Source of the DNA: Shinella sumterensis
GTDB lineage: Bacteria; Pseudomonadota; Alphaproteobacteria; Rhizobiales; Rhizobiaceae
Assembly: GCF_004514425.2 (NCBI RefSeq)
Contig: NZ_MYFN02000001.1
Span: 310,001 to 374,000 of the forward strand
DNA length: 64,000 nucleotides
Direction of reading: 5' to 3'
The notes below the pieces were generated by a model. The model had not been told where the DNA came from. It did no database searches and saw only the letters and a program-made list of their open reading frames with translations. How positions within the stretch are numbered: the stretch's first letter is position 1; each line of letters starts with the position of its first letter. The translations under genes were made by a program, and so were the position numbers. This document shows positions 36,111 to 44,179 of the stretch, piece after piece.

Positions 36111-37821
36111 AGATTTTGGCTCCCATGACGCGGCGTGCAAGGATTACGAACGCGGCGGTAATGACGACTTGAATGGTTGCTAGTGCGGAGACCGGGCCGT
36201 TATCGCCTTGGGCGACCAGCTGCAGCATGGTGGTGCCGATGATTTCGGATCCAGGCTGATAGAGGAACGCTGCCGTCACGTATTCCTTGAAGAAGTGGAT
36301 GAAGAGCAGGGCGTAGCAGCTGAACAATGCCGGTTTCAGGATCGGTACGATGATGCGCGTGACCGTCGTCCACCAGTCGGCTCCGGATATACGGGCACCA
36401 CGGTCGAGCTCTTCGCCGACCTGGGCGAGCGCCGGCGCAATGGCGCCGAAGCCAACCGGGATGTAGCGGATCATGAAGGCGAGGATCAGGACCAGGATCG
36501 TGCCGCGGATGACATCCGCTCCGGGAAGCCAGATGACCGCGTAGAAGAAGCCGAGGCCGGCGATGATGCCCGGGAGCGAGCGCGGGAAAAGCGCGATATA
36601 TTCGAGCGCGCGGTTGTGACGGAAATCCGACCGGCGGGCAACGAGCGCGATCACCAGGATGAAGAAGGTGCCGATCGCCGCGCCGATCGTTGCCACGAGG
36701 ACGGAGTTGACGATCGAGCGCACATAGTTGGCCGAGCCCAGGACATGCTCGAAATTCGCCGTCGTCAGCACTTTCCAGAACGGGATAAGGGGCGTGAGGA
36801 AGCTCACGGCCGAGCGCATGAAGATGCCTCCGAAGATCGAGATGATCGTGAGGAACGCGAAGGCGAAGACGAACAGGAAAGCGGGCCAGCGCCAAGCGCC
36901 CAGATCCAGCGTCGAGGGACGGCTGGCCTTGCCGCGTACGGTGACGAAACGGCCTGCACCCTTCATGAGGAAGCCCTGGAGCCAGACGAGGAAGGCGACA
37001 ACGAGGAGCAGGATCACTGCCGCAGCGCCAACGATGCCGTATTCAGGCCGGACCGCCGCGTTGATGCCGGCATTGTAGAGGAAGGTCGTGACCGTCTGGA
37101 TGCCGGACGGTCCGCCGAAGAGCAGCGGGATCGCCAGCATCTCGATGCCGACGACGAAGTTCAGCACCGCGGAGTAGATGATCGCCGGGCGGATCATGGG
37201 GATGGTGACGGAAAACAGCGCCCGGAAGGGACCTGCGCCGGTGGATCGCGCCGCATCTTCGAGCAGCGGATCGGCCTTTGTGACGGCCGCCAGACACATG
37301 AGATAGGTGAGCGGCGCCTGGCTGAGGCCCGCGACGATTCCCATGCCGGTCACGGTGTAAAGGTTCCACGGCGCGCCGCCGAGATATGTCTTGGCAGCCA
37401 GCGTTATGAAGCCCGACGGGCCGTACATCGTGAACCAGCCGAAAGCGATGACGAGGTTCGAGACGAAGAGCGGCCAGATGAAGATCTCGCCCAGCCACTT
37501 GCGGCCCGGTAGATTGGTTCTGCCGACAAGCACGGCCATGACGGCGCCGAATACCTGGGCCACGATCATGGTCAGCGCGCCGAAATAGAGCGTGTTGAAG
37601 AACACGCCGGCCATGCCGGGTTCACTGAAAAGGCGCGTGAAGTTGCCGATCGTGACGACCGCGCTGTCATCATAGAGCGGCTTGTCGAGAAAGGCCTGGA
37701 AGATGATGGGGGTGATCGGACCAAACACGAGGATCGTCGTCAGCGCCGCAACGCCCCAGTAGATCGCCTGTGATCGGTCTATCCCCCGTCCGGCCGCGCC
37801 GGGGTGGCTGATATCCGTCAT
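36103..37821 (-). CDS. FbpB-type fused ABC permease
   Basis: A 572-residue membrane protein with two complete permease halves in one chain. Each has about six segments and an EAA-like loop: AARSTGAGPFRALFSVTIPM near 185 and GARISGADWWTTVTRIIVPI near 470. Such fused permeases belong to the Fe3+/phosphonate/phospho-sugar group. With the following ATPase and preceding binding protein it makes a complete importer. A stem-loop lies in the short gap between it and the binding-protein gene. Confidence 0.9.
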   Translation of the reverse strand: MTDISHPGAAGRGIDRSQAIYWGVAALTTILVFGPITPIIFQAFLDKPLYDDSAVVTIGNFTRLFSEPGMAGVFFNTLYFGALTMIVAQVFGAVMAVLVGRTNLPGRKWLGEIFIWPLFVSNLVIAFGWFTMYGPSGFITLAAKTYLGGAPWNLYTVTGMGIVAGLSQAPLTYLMCLAAVTKADPLLEDAARSTGAGPFRALFSVTIPMIRPAIIYSAVLNFVVGIEMLAIPLLFGGPSGIQTVTTFLYNAGINAAVRPEYGIVGAAAVILLLVVAFLVWLQGFLMKGAGRFVTVRGKASRPSTLDLGAWRWPAFLFVFAFAFLTIISIFGGIFMRSAVSFLTPLIPFWKVLTTANFEHVLGSANYVRSIVNSVLVATIGAAIGTFFILVIALVARRSDFRHNRALEYIALFPRSLPGIIAGLGFFYAVIWLPGADVIRGTILVLILAFMIRYIPVGFGAIAPALAQVGEELDRGARISGADWWTTVTRIIVPILKPALFSCYALLFIHFFKEYVTAAFLYQPGSEIIGTTMLQLVAQGDNGPVSALATIQVVITAAFVILARRVMGAKIYG

Positions 37822-37845
37822 CGAATTTTCCTGTCAGGGTTGGTG

Positions 37846-37872
37846 GAAGGGCCGACCAGACGGCGGCCCTTC
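37846..37872 (-). other. Stem-loop between binding-protein and permease genes
   Basis: GAAGGGCCG (37846-37854) and CGGCCCTTC (37864-37872) are perfectly complementary with a nine-base loop, in the 59-base gap after the binding-protein stop. It has the same placement as the stem-loop at 12700 and probably favours binding-protein expression over permease expression. Confidence 0.7.
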
Positions 37873-37880
37873 GGGTCGGC

Positions 37881-38978
37881 TTACTTGCCGGCGAGTGCGG
37901 CGTTCCACTTCTCGACGAAGGGACCCGCTTCGGTGATCAGGCGCTGGTCGAAGCCGGCCGTGATGATATTGTCCTCGCCGACGATCTCGCCGATCTTCTG
38001 GAACGTGTAGCGAACCTGGTCTTCCGGAACATCTTCCCGATACGGCACCAGACCGCCCTTTCCGACCTGTGTCTGGCCGTCCTGGCTAAGCGCGTAATCG
38101 ACGAACAGCTTGGCGGAGTTCGGGTTGGCCGCCCCCTTGGGGATGCCCATGCCGCGCAGCATCATGATCGTGCCGTCGTCGGGGAAGGCAAAACCGAGAA
38201 TCTCGCCGCCCGGCTGCTCGAGGCGCGGGAAGATGGTGATGCCGGACACGGCGATACCCATCAGATATTCGCCGGTGGCGATCTTTTCGTTCATCGGGCC
38301 GCCGGAGGTTTCACCGCGGATCATCGGGCCGATCTTACGCAGACCGTCCCATCCGGCATCACCCTTCTTGTCCATGTAGGCCCACCAGGCTGTCAGGCCG
38401 AAGCTGTTGCGGGCCGCATCATAGGTCGTGATCTTGCCGTTGAAATTGCCGGGATCGGCCGTCGCGGCCTCAACCAGCGATGCAAAGCCCTTCGGGCGCT
38501 GATCTTCCGTCAGAAGGGCCGCATTGTACGTGATGACCAGCGGATCGGTGGAAAGCACGTTCACGCCCGGATAGGGACGCGCGAATTCCGGCAGCTTATC
38601 GGCTTCCGGACTTTTATAATCGTCCATCAGGCCGTCTTTGCCATACGCCGCCCAGCGGTCGTTGGCGCCGGATACGAGCACGTCGGCGGTGCGGGCGCTC
38701 GATCCCTTCTCGGCTTCCCAGCGCGAGTGCACGGTGCCCGAGCCGAGGTCGACGGTCTCGACCTTTATCCAGGGATACTTTGCGTTGAAACCGGCGATGA
38801 TCGGCTGCCAATTGTTGTCAGCCATGTTGGAATAGATCATCAGGCCCTTTTCCGAGCGCGAACCCTCGATGATCTTGGCGTAGTCTTCCGGATATCCGGC
38901 CGGCACGTCCTGTGCCTGCGCAAAACCGGCGATGCCGGCAAACAGGCCTGCAACGGCTGTCAGAGCCACGATTTTCAT
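37881..38978 (-). CDS. Fe3+-type ABC periplasmic binding protein
   Basis: A 365-residue exported binding protein with a Sec signal peptide (about 1-22, ending GFAQAQ). The fold is that of the AfuA/FbpA/2-aminoethylphosphonate group (cluster D-like, SBP_bac_6): EKGLMIYSNMADNNWQPIIA near 43 and YPWIKVETVDLGSGTVHSRW near 67. Despite the group name, many members bind phospho-sugars, phosphonates, thiamine or carboxylates. The adjacent CoA and aldolase genes point to an organic acid. The ligand is unproven. Confidence 0.87.
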   Translation of the reverse strand: MKIVALTAVAGLFAGIAGFAQAQDVPAGYPEDYAKIIEGSRSEKGLMIYSNMADNNWQPIIAGFNAKYPWIKVETVDLGSGTVHSRWEAEKGSSARTADVLVSGANDRWAAYGKDGLMDDYKSPEADKLPEFARPYPGVNVLSTDPLVITYNAALLTEDQRPKGFASLVEAATADPGNFNGKITTYDAARNSFGLTAWWAYMDKKGDAGWDGLRKIGPMIRGETSGGPMNEKIATGEYLMGIAVSGITIFPRLEQPGGEILGFAFPDDGTIMMLRGMGIPKGAANPNSAKLFVDYALSQDGQTQVGKGGLVPYREDVPEDQVRYTFQKIGEIVGEDNIITAGFDQRLITEAGPFVEKWNAALAGK

Positions 38979-38980
38979 TC

Positions 38981-39739
38981 TTACCTCCCTTTGGATAAAC
39001 GACGACTGCGGCGCGCCAGCTCCTCACTGATCGTCACCGCCGTTTCCCGGACCACTTCAGAAATGCGGTCGGAATTCTTGACGAACCGGACCTGAGGCCC
39101 GGAGATGTTGAGCGCGGCGATCGCCTTGCCGTTTGCGCCCATGATCGGCGCGGCGGCGCCCGCTGCGCCTTCGACGATCCCCATGGGATTGACGTAGAAG
39201 CCTGATTTGCGGGCGCTTTCGACGGCGTTCAGGAGCTTCGAACGCTCTGCCTCGGACAGTGAGGCGGACACGGCGTAAGCCTCGATTTCCGCGTCGCTTC
39301 CGGCTGCCAGCAGAACCACGCCGCTGGCGACTTTATGCGCGGGGCGTGTCGGACCGATATCGCGATCATAGAGGATTTCGCGTTTCGGCAGCACCTTGTT
39401 GAGATAGCGGATGGACGGGCCTTCCAAGACGGCGACAAAGCCTGTCTCGCCGGTCTGCTGCACAGCGTCTGCAAGATAGGGCGAAACGAGAGCGATGAGT
39501 GCACCGTAATTGCGGCCGTCCGGCGATATTTCGCCCGGCAGCCTGAGCAGTTGGTATTCGCCGCTGCCAAGACGATGAATGTAGCCGCGTTCGGTGAGCG
39601 ACTGCAGCATCAGAAGCGCGCTCGACTTTGGCATGGCGAGAGCAGCCGCAATTTCGGAGAGGCTTGCGCCTTCCGGTGAGGCGGCAAACCACTCAATCAT
39701 GTCCAAGACACGCTCCACTCCGCGTCCGCTCACGTCCAT
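38981..39739 (-). CDS. IclR-family transcriptional regulator
   Basis: A 252-residue IclR regulator. The N-terminal winged helix (GVERVLDMIEWFAASPEGAS near 6, then LSEIAAALAMPKSSALLMLQ) is followed by the GAF-like effector domain (ISPDGRNYGALI onward). The ATG at 39739 sits directly against GGAGG, while a GTG six bases further in has better spacing, so the true start may be 39733. It precedes the importer/CoA operon on the same strand by two bases and presumably controls it. Confidence 0.88.
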   Translation of the reverse strand: MDVSGRGVERVLDMIEWFAASPEGASLSEIAAALAMPKSSALLMLQSLTERGYIHRLGSGEYQLLRLPGEISPDGRNYGALIALVSPYLADAVQQTGETGFVAVLEGPSIRYLNKVLPKREILYDRDIGPTRPAHKVASGVVLLAAGSDAEIEAYAVSASLSEAERSKLLNAVESARKSGFYVNPMGIVEGAAGAAAPIMGANGKAIAALNISGPQVRFVKNSDRISEVVRETAVTISEELARRSRRLSKGR

Positions 39740-39750
39740 CCTCCGTCTTT

Positions 39751-39766
39751 GTTCAGTATATTGAAC
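39751..39766. promoter_or_regulatory. Palindrome upstream of the iclR gene
   Basis: GTTCAGTATATTGAAC is symmetrical at seven of eight base pairs and sits 12 bases before the regulator start. GTTC and GAAC arms with an AT-rich centre suit an IclR-type dimer site and suggest autoregulation of the whole downstream operon. Confidence 0.55.
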
Positions 39767-40119
39767 ATAATCAAAATAGTGAATTTGTCGTGGCCCGTCA
39801 AATTGATTTTGCTCCGACGTTCCGGCGCGCACGGAAAACGGTCACCAACGCATGCGTGGTTCGCTTCATCGAACAGTGGAGGATGGCGGCCTGGACGCAC
39901 TCATCGGCTCTGCCGCGACGGCATGGCCGGTTGCAGGCGAAGGGCAGTAATTCTACCGAACTGAGGCGAGTGGCGTCGGTCAGACTAAAGCAAGCCGGCA
40001 GGATCTTGCCTCGCGTTAAGCGAGGCAAGATCCTGCCGGCTTGTCAGGCTTTCCTTGCCTGCCGGGGTCGCATGACGAACAGGGCAAGGTCGGGAAATCG
40101 GTTTCTACACGGGTAGGGG
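39767..40119. other. Intergenic region between iclR and the alcohol dehydrogenase gene
   Basis: No credible gene lies in these 353 bases. The dominant feature is the 53-base perfect inverted repeat at 39991-40043, described separately. The region should contain the promoter of the leftward iclR operon. Confidence 0.55.
39991..40043. terminator. Long perfect inverted repeat (24-base arms)
   Basis: The arms at 39991-40014 and 40020-40043 are perfectly complementary over 24 bases, with a loop of GTTAA. It lies about 75 bases after the stop of the amine operon that ends at 40120, and before the iclR promoter, so it probably ends that operon. The length and perfection exceed ordinary intrinsic terminators and no long T-run follows, so a repeat-family or MITE-like origin is possible. 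Confidence 0.6.
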
Positions 40120-41283
40120 CTACTTCGCTTCAGAAAGAATGCCGCGCACACTTTCTTCGTCGAGCTTGACCGGATTGCCGCCGGCACAGGGATCGAGCAG
40201 GCTCATCTGCGCCACCTTGTCGAGGTCGATGTCTTTCAATCCCATGCCCGACAATTTGTCCGGAATGGAGAGGTCGCCGCGCAGTGAAACGATCCAGTCG
40301 ATGACACCGTCCGCGTCTTTGCGCGGGAGATCCAGAACGCGGGCCAGCAGTTCGAGTTTATCTGCAATCGCCGGGGCATTGAACGCGACGACATATGGCA
40401 TCAGCACGGCGTTCAGCAGGCCGTGGTGTGCGTCGTGGAGAGCACCAAGCGGATGAGCGAGCGCATGGATTGCGCCCAGGCCCTTCTGCAGCGCGACACA
40501 GCCCATTCCGGAAGCGATCAGCATTTGACCACGTGCTTCCAGATTGCTGCCGTCGTGGGTGGCGGTCGGCAGCCATTTGTGAATCAGCCGCAGCGCGTTG
40601 AGCGCAATGCCCTCCGCCATGGGATGGAAGGAGGGGGCGCTCAGCGCTTCGAGCGCGTGGGACAGGGCGTCCATGCCTGTTGCGGCGGTGATATGCGCAG
40701 GCAGGCCGACGGTGAGCTCCGGGTCCATGACGACGATTTCGGGCATCATGCGCGGATGAAAGACGATCACCTTTCGCCTGTCGTCCTCATGCGTGATCAC
40801 CGAGGAGCGGCCGAGTTCCGAGCCTGTCCCGGCTGTTGTCGGAATGGCGATGACAGGCACGAGGCCGACAGTGTTGGCGCGTTTCCAGTTGTCGCCGATA
40901 TCCTCAAGATCCCACATGGGGATCGTCTGGCGGGCCATGAAGGCGATTGCCTTGGCCGCATCCAGCGCGCTGCCACCCCCGATCGCCACCACCAGATCAT
41001 GGTCGCCGGCGCGAAAGGCCTCGACGCCGTCGGCGACATTGCCGCCGGTCGGATTGGGTTTGACGTTCCAGTAGAGCCCGGCCGCAAGACCTGCCGCTTT
41101 CAGCGCTTCAAGCGTACGCTGTACGGGATAAAGATCCTTCAGACCCGCATCGGTGACGACGAGCGGCCGGCTTGCGCCGAGTTCGCGTACCATCTCGCCC
41201 AGGCCAGCGATGCGGCCGTTCCCGAAACGCACGGCCGTGGGAAAACTCCAGTTGCTGGTGGCGGTGGGTGTATCAACAGGCAT
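40120..41283 (-). CDS. Iron-containing alcohol dehydrogenase
   Basis: A 387-residue group III alcohol dehydrogenase. The NAD(P) site is AIGGGSALDAAKAIAF near 97. TTAGTGSE near 148 is family-typical. The metal ligands are expected in GMDALSHALEAL near 200, and in IHALAHPLGALHDAHHGLLN near 270. It interconverts an alcohol and an aldehyde. It is the last gene of the operon that begins with the glutamine-synthetase-like gene and the second binding protein, 16 bases after a permease gene, so it probably acts on the imported amine's product. Confidence 0.88.
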   Translation of the reverse strand: MPVDTPTATSNWSFPTAVRFGNGRIAGLGEMVRELGASRPLVVTDAGLKDLYPVQRTLEALKAAGLAAGLYWNVKPNPTGGNVADGVEAFRAGDHDLVVAIGGGSALDAAKAIAFMARQTIPMWDLEDIGDNWKRANTVGLVPVIAIPTTAGTGSELGRSSVITHEDDRRKVIVFHPRMMPEIVVMDPELTVGLPAHITAATGMDALSHALEALSAPSFHPMAEGIALNALRLIHKWLPTATHDGSNLEARGQMLIASGMGCVALQKGLGAIHALAHPLGALHDAHHGLLNAVLMPYVVAFNAPAIADKLELLARVLDLPRKDADGVIDWIVSLRGDLSIPDKLSGMGLKDIDLDKVAQMSLLDPCAGGNPVKLDEESVRGILSEAK

Positions 41284-41299
41284 GTTGGAACCTTGCTTT

Positions 41300-42136
41300 T
41301 TAGGATGTGGCGATGCTGGAAGCCTGCCGCTTCAGCGCGCGGCGTCGCAGCACTTCGGCGACGATGACCAGGAGAAGGGCCGGCACGAGATTGACGGTGG
41401 CGAGCGCAGGATAGATCGGCGACGAGCCGACGGCGATGCCGCTATAGACGAAGATCGGTAGCGTGCGCGCCGTTCCCGCAAGGGAATAGGAGACGTAGAA
41501 GTTCCCCCAGGAGAGCAGGAAGGAGAAGATGGCGGCAGAAAAGATGCCGGGCCACAGCAGCGGAAACGTAATCTCGCGGAAGACTTCCCAACCGCTTGCG
41601 CCCGCATCCCGGGCAGCGTCCTCGAGCGTCTCGTCGAAGCCGTAGACCTGCACCGCCACGACAACCAGTGCGAAGGGAGTGATGTAGACGACGTGGCCGA
41701 TGATGACGGTGACAAGGCCTGTCGAAAAACCCAGCCAGCTGCCGAGAACCGAGAACCACAACAGCATGACCACGCCGAGCAGCAGTTGCGGAAACAGGAG
41801 CGGCGCGAAGGTGAGCCCGCGGAATACACCCTGCAGGCGGAAACGGTATCTGACCCATGCGACGGCCCCTGCCGTGCCGAGTACCGTCGCGAAGAGCGTT
41901 GAGATCGTTGAAACGGCGGCGGAGTTTAGGACGGCGGGCAGGAAGTCCGGCTTGTTGAACAGTTCGCCATACCATTGCAGGGAGAAACCTTCGATCGGCA
42001 GCGTCAGCACGCGGCTCGACGTGAAGGAAAACGCGACCAGCGTGGTGATCGGCGCGTAGAAGAACACGAGAAGAAGAACGACCGAGCCGACCAGTGTGGT
42101 ATCGACGAGCGCGTTGCGCATGCGTTGCGACATCAT
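41300..42136 (-). CDS. Polyamine-type ABC permease (PotC-like)
   Basis: A 278-residue membrane protein with six hydrophobic segments and the EAA loop EDAARDAGASGWEVFREITF near 178. The size and second-permease position match PotC/PotI. The MMSQ start at 42136 is preceded by GGAGGAGACCCGC and overlaps the upstream permease by four bases. It pairs with that protein to form the membrane channel. Confidence 0.88.
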   Translation of the reverse strand: MMSQRMRNALVDTTLVGSVVLLLVFFYAPITTLVAFSFTSSRVLTLPIEGFSLQWYGELFNKPDFLPAVLNSAAVSTISTLFATVLGTAGAVAWVRYRFRLQGVFRGLTFAPLLFPQLLLGVVMLLWFSVLGSWLGFSTGLVTVIIGHVVYITPFALVVVAVQVYGFDETLEDAARDAGASGWEVFREITFPLLWPGIFSAAIFSFLLSWGNFYVSYSLAGTARTLPIFVYSGIAVGSSPIYPALATVNLVPALLLVIVAEVLRRRALKRQASSIATS

Positions 42137-43008
42137 GCGGGTCTCCTCCCGGTGGACGGGCGGCGAAGGACGAATGCCGCACACGCAGCAAGCATCAGCG
42201 CGCCGATGGTAATCAGCACCATGGTCAGCGCCGCGCCGAGCGGCCAGTTGACACGGGTCTCGAAACTCTGGCGGATCAGTTCGGATGCGAGCGGAGACGT
42301 ACCGCCGCCCAGCACCTTGGGTTCGAGAAATGCGCCAAGGCTGAGCACGAAGACCAGCACCGCGCCGGAATAAAGTCCCGGCCGCGACAGCGGCAGCGTA
42401 ACCTCGAAGAAGGTCCGAATTCGTGACGCCCCGGCATCATAGGCCGCGAGCATCAGGTCGCGATCGATACGCACCAGCGACAGGTAGATCGTGAACATGG
42501 GATAAGCGACGAGATTGTAGACCATGCCGATCATGGTGCCGGTCGGCGTGAAGAGCAGGTTCAGCATTTCCGGCGGGAAGCCCAAATGCATCAGCAGCCA
42601 GTTCGCCACGCCATTCTTGTCGAGAATGAGGATCCAGCCGAAGGTCTTGAGCACCGCATCGGTCAGGAAGGCGAAGATGATCAGGATCTGGATCTGCGTC
42701 TTGAAGGTCTTCAGCCGCGTGGCAAGCGCATAGGCGGCCGGAAAGGCGATCAGCACGGTCAGAACGACACAGATCAGCGCCATCGCCACCGTGCGCATCA
42801 TGATCGTCCAGTAATGCGGCTTGGAGAAGACCTCGGTCCAGATCTTGAGGTCCCACGTCCAGACGAGCCGGTAATATTGCGTGGTCTGGAAGGTCAGGAC
42901 CGCGGTCATCAGGAGTGGCACGAGAAAGAACGCGACCATGACCAGCGCGAGCGGCGCGACCGTGGCGACGAAAACCGGATCGTTCCAGGATTTGCGTTCG
43001 ATCCTCAT
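42133..43008 (-). CDS. Polyamine-type ABC permease (PotB-like)
   Basis: A 291-residue permease with six membrane segments and the EAA loop LAAYDAGASRIRTFFEVTLP near 210. It is longer at the N-terminus than its partner, as PotB/PotH proteins are. The start at 43008 lies two bases from the ATPase stop, so the genes are tightly packed. Longer frames upstream run through the ATPase gene in another frame and were discarded. Confidence 0.88.
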   Translation of the reverse strand: MRIERKSWNDPVFVATVAPLALVMVAFFLVPLLMTAVLTFQTTQYYRLVWTWDLKIWTEVFSKPHYWTIMMRTVAMALICVVLTVLIAFPAAYALATRLKTFKTQIQILIIFAFLTDAVLKTFGWILILDKNGVANWLLMHLGFPPEMLNLLFTPTGTMIGMVYNLVAYPMFTIYLSLVRIDRDLMLAAYDAGASRIRTFFEVTLPLSRPGLYSGAVLVFVLSLGAFLEPKVLGGGTSPLASELIRQSFETRVNWPLGAALTMVLITIGALMLAACAAFVLRRPSTGRRPA

Positions 43009-43010
43009 GC

Positions 43011-44105
43011 TCACTCCGAAAGAAGGAAGGCTTGGGTGGGATCGAAGCCGATGCGCACCGCCTCGCCGACAGCGGCCGGCAGTACGATCGAGCCGGGAAG
43101 GTCCAGAATGACGGCGTTGTCGAGCCCGTGGACGCGGACACGGTACTGCGTCGATGCACCCTTGATGAAATATTCCTCCACGTGGCCGTCCAGCACCCAT
43201 TCGCCGGGAGCGGCATCCCCCTTCACGAAACGAATGGTCTCGGGGCGGACAAGAAGCGCCGTGCCTTTCGCGGACAAGGACGGTGAGACATGCTCGGACG
43301 CGATGGTCGTTTTCCCGACAGCAACCAAGGGCGAAACGACCGCCATCCCGTCACCGGCGGCGCTTGCGGTCACGGGCAGGAAATTGGTCTCGCCGATGAA
43401 GCCCGCGACGAACATGTTGGCTGGACGGTAGTAGATGTCAGCGGGCGTTCCGACTTGAACGACGTGTCCTGAGCGCATCACGCAGATGCGGTCCGCCAGC
43501 ATCATCGCCTCCTCAAGATCGTGCGTCACGAGTACGAAGCTGGTGCCGAGTTCGCGGTGCAGTTTCTTCAGTTCCGCCTGAAGGGATTTCTTGAGCTTGG
43601 CGTCGAGCGCACTCATGGGCTCGTCCAGCAACAGTACGCCGGGCTGGGACACCAGCGCACGGGCGAGCGCCACGCGCTGCTGCTCGCCGCCGGAAAGCTG
43701 TGCGGGATAGCGCTCGAGATAGTCCGGCTTCAGATGCATCAGGTCGAGCATCGCGCGAATGCGGCCGTTCGCTTCCGTCTTGCCGACCTTCTGGAGCTTG
43801 AGGGGAAAACCGATGTTCTCCGCGACCGTCTTGTGCGGAAAGAGCGCGAGTTTCTGGAAAACCATGCGCGTGGGGCGGCTTGCCGCCGGTACGCCGCGCA
43901 TATCCCTGCCCTGAATTTGAAGATGCCCGCCTGTCGGCTCCTCGAAGCCTGCAAGGATTTTCAGCAGCGTCGTCTTTCCGCAGCCCGACGGACCGACGAG
44001 CGCAACGAATTCGCCGGTGCCGATCTGCAGCGAAACGCCGTGAAGCGCACGCGCCGTTCCATAGTCCTTGACGATGCCGGATGCATCGATGATGGGGCTG
44101 GCCAA
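43011..44105 (-). CDS. Polyamine-type ABC importer ATPase (PotA-like)
   Basis: A 364-residue ATPase with Walker A GPSGCGKTT near residue 37, signature LSGGEQQR near 138, Walker B LLLDEPMSALD near 158 and a C-terminal TOBE domain. The best start is TTG at 44105, preceded by AAGGAAATC at normal spacing; the longer frame to 44273 adds sequence unlike any ATPase. It follows the binding-protein gene after a stem-loop. Confidence 0.88.
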   Translation of the reverse strand: MASPIIDASGIVKDYGTARALHGVSLQIGTGEFVALVGPSGCGKTTLLKILAGFEEPTGGHLQIQGRDMRGVPAASRPTRMVFQKLALFPHKTVAENIGFPLKLQKVGKTEANGRIRAMLDLMHLKPDYLERYPAQLSGGEQQRVALARALVSQPGVLLLDEPMSALDAKLKKSLQAELKKLHRELGTSFVLVTHDLEEAMMLADRICVMRSGHVVQVGTPADIYYRPANMFVAGFIGETNFLPVTASAAGDGMAVVSPLVAVGKTTIASEHVSPSLSAKGTALLVRPETIRFVKGDAAPGEWVLDGHVEEYFIKGASTQYRVRVHGLDNAVILDLPGSIVLPAAVGEAVRIGFDPTQAFLLSE

Positions 44106-44137
44106 GCTCGATTTCCTTGATATCTGCAATGGGAACG

Positions 44138-44165
44138 GACAGGCCTGCCCTTCGGGCGGCCTGTC
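44138..44165 (-). other. Stem-loop between binding-protein and ATPase genes
   Basis: GACAGGCC and GGCCTGTC pair at the base, and GCCC with GGGC at the top, separated by a one-base bulge, with a TTC loop. It sits in the 74-base gap after the binding-protein stop, matching the placement at 12700, 37846 and 52389. Confidence 0.7.
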
Positions 44166-44179
44166 GTTGTTCTGCGCGA

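Noticed and set aside
36208-37512. A 434-codon open frame on the plus strand
   Set aside because: It is antisense to the fused permease gene and rich in charged residues, as expected for the complement of membrane-protein codons.
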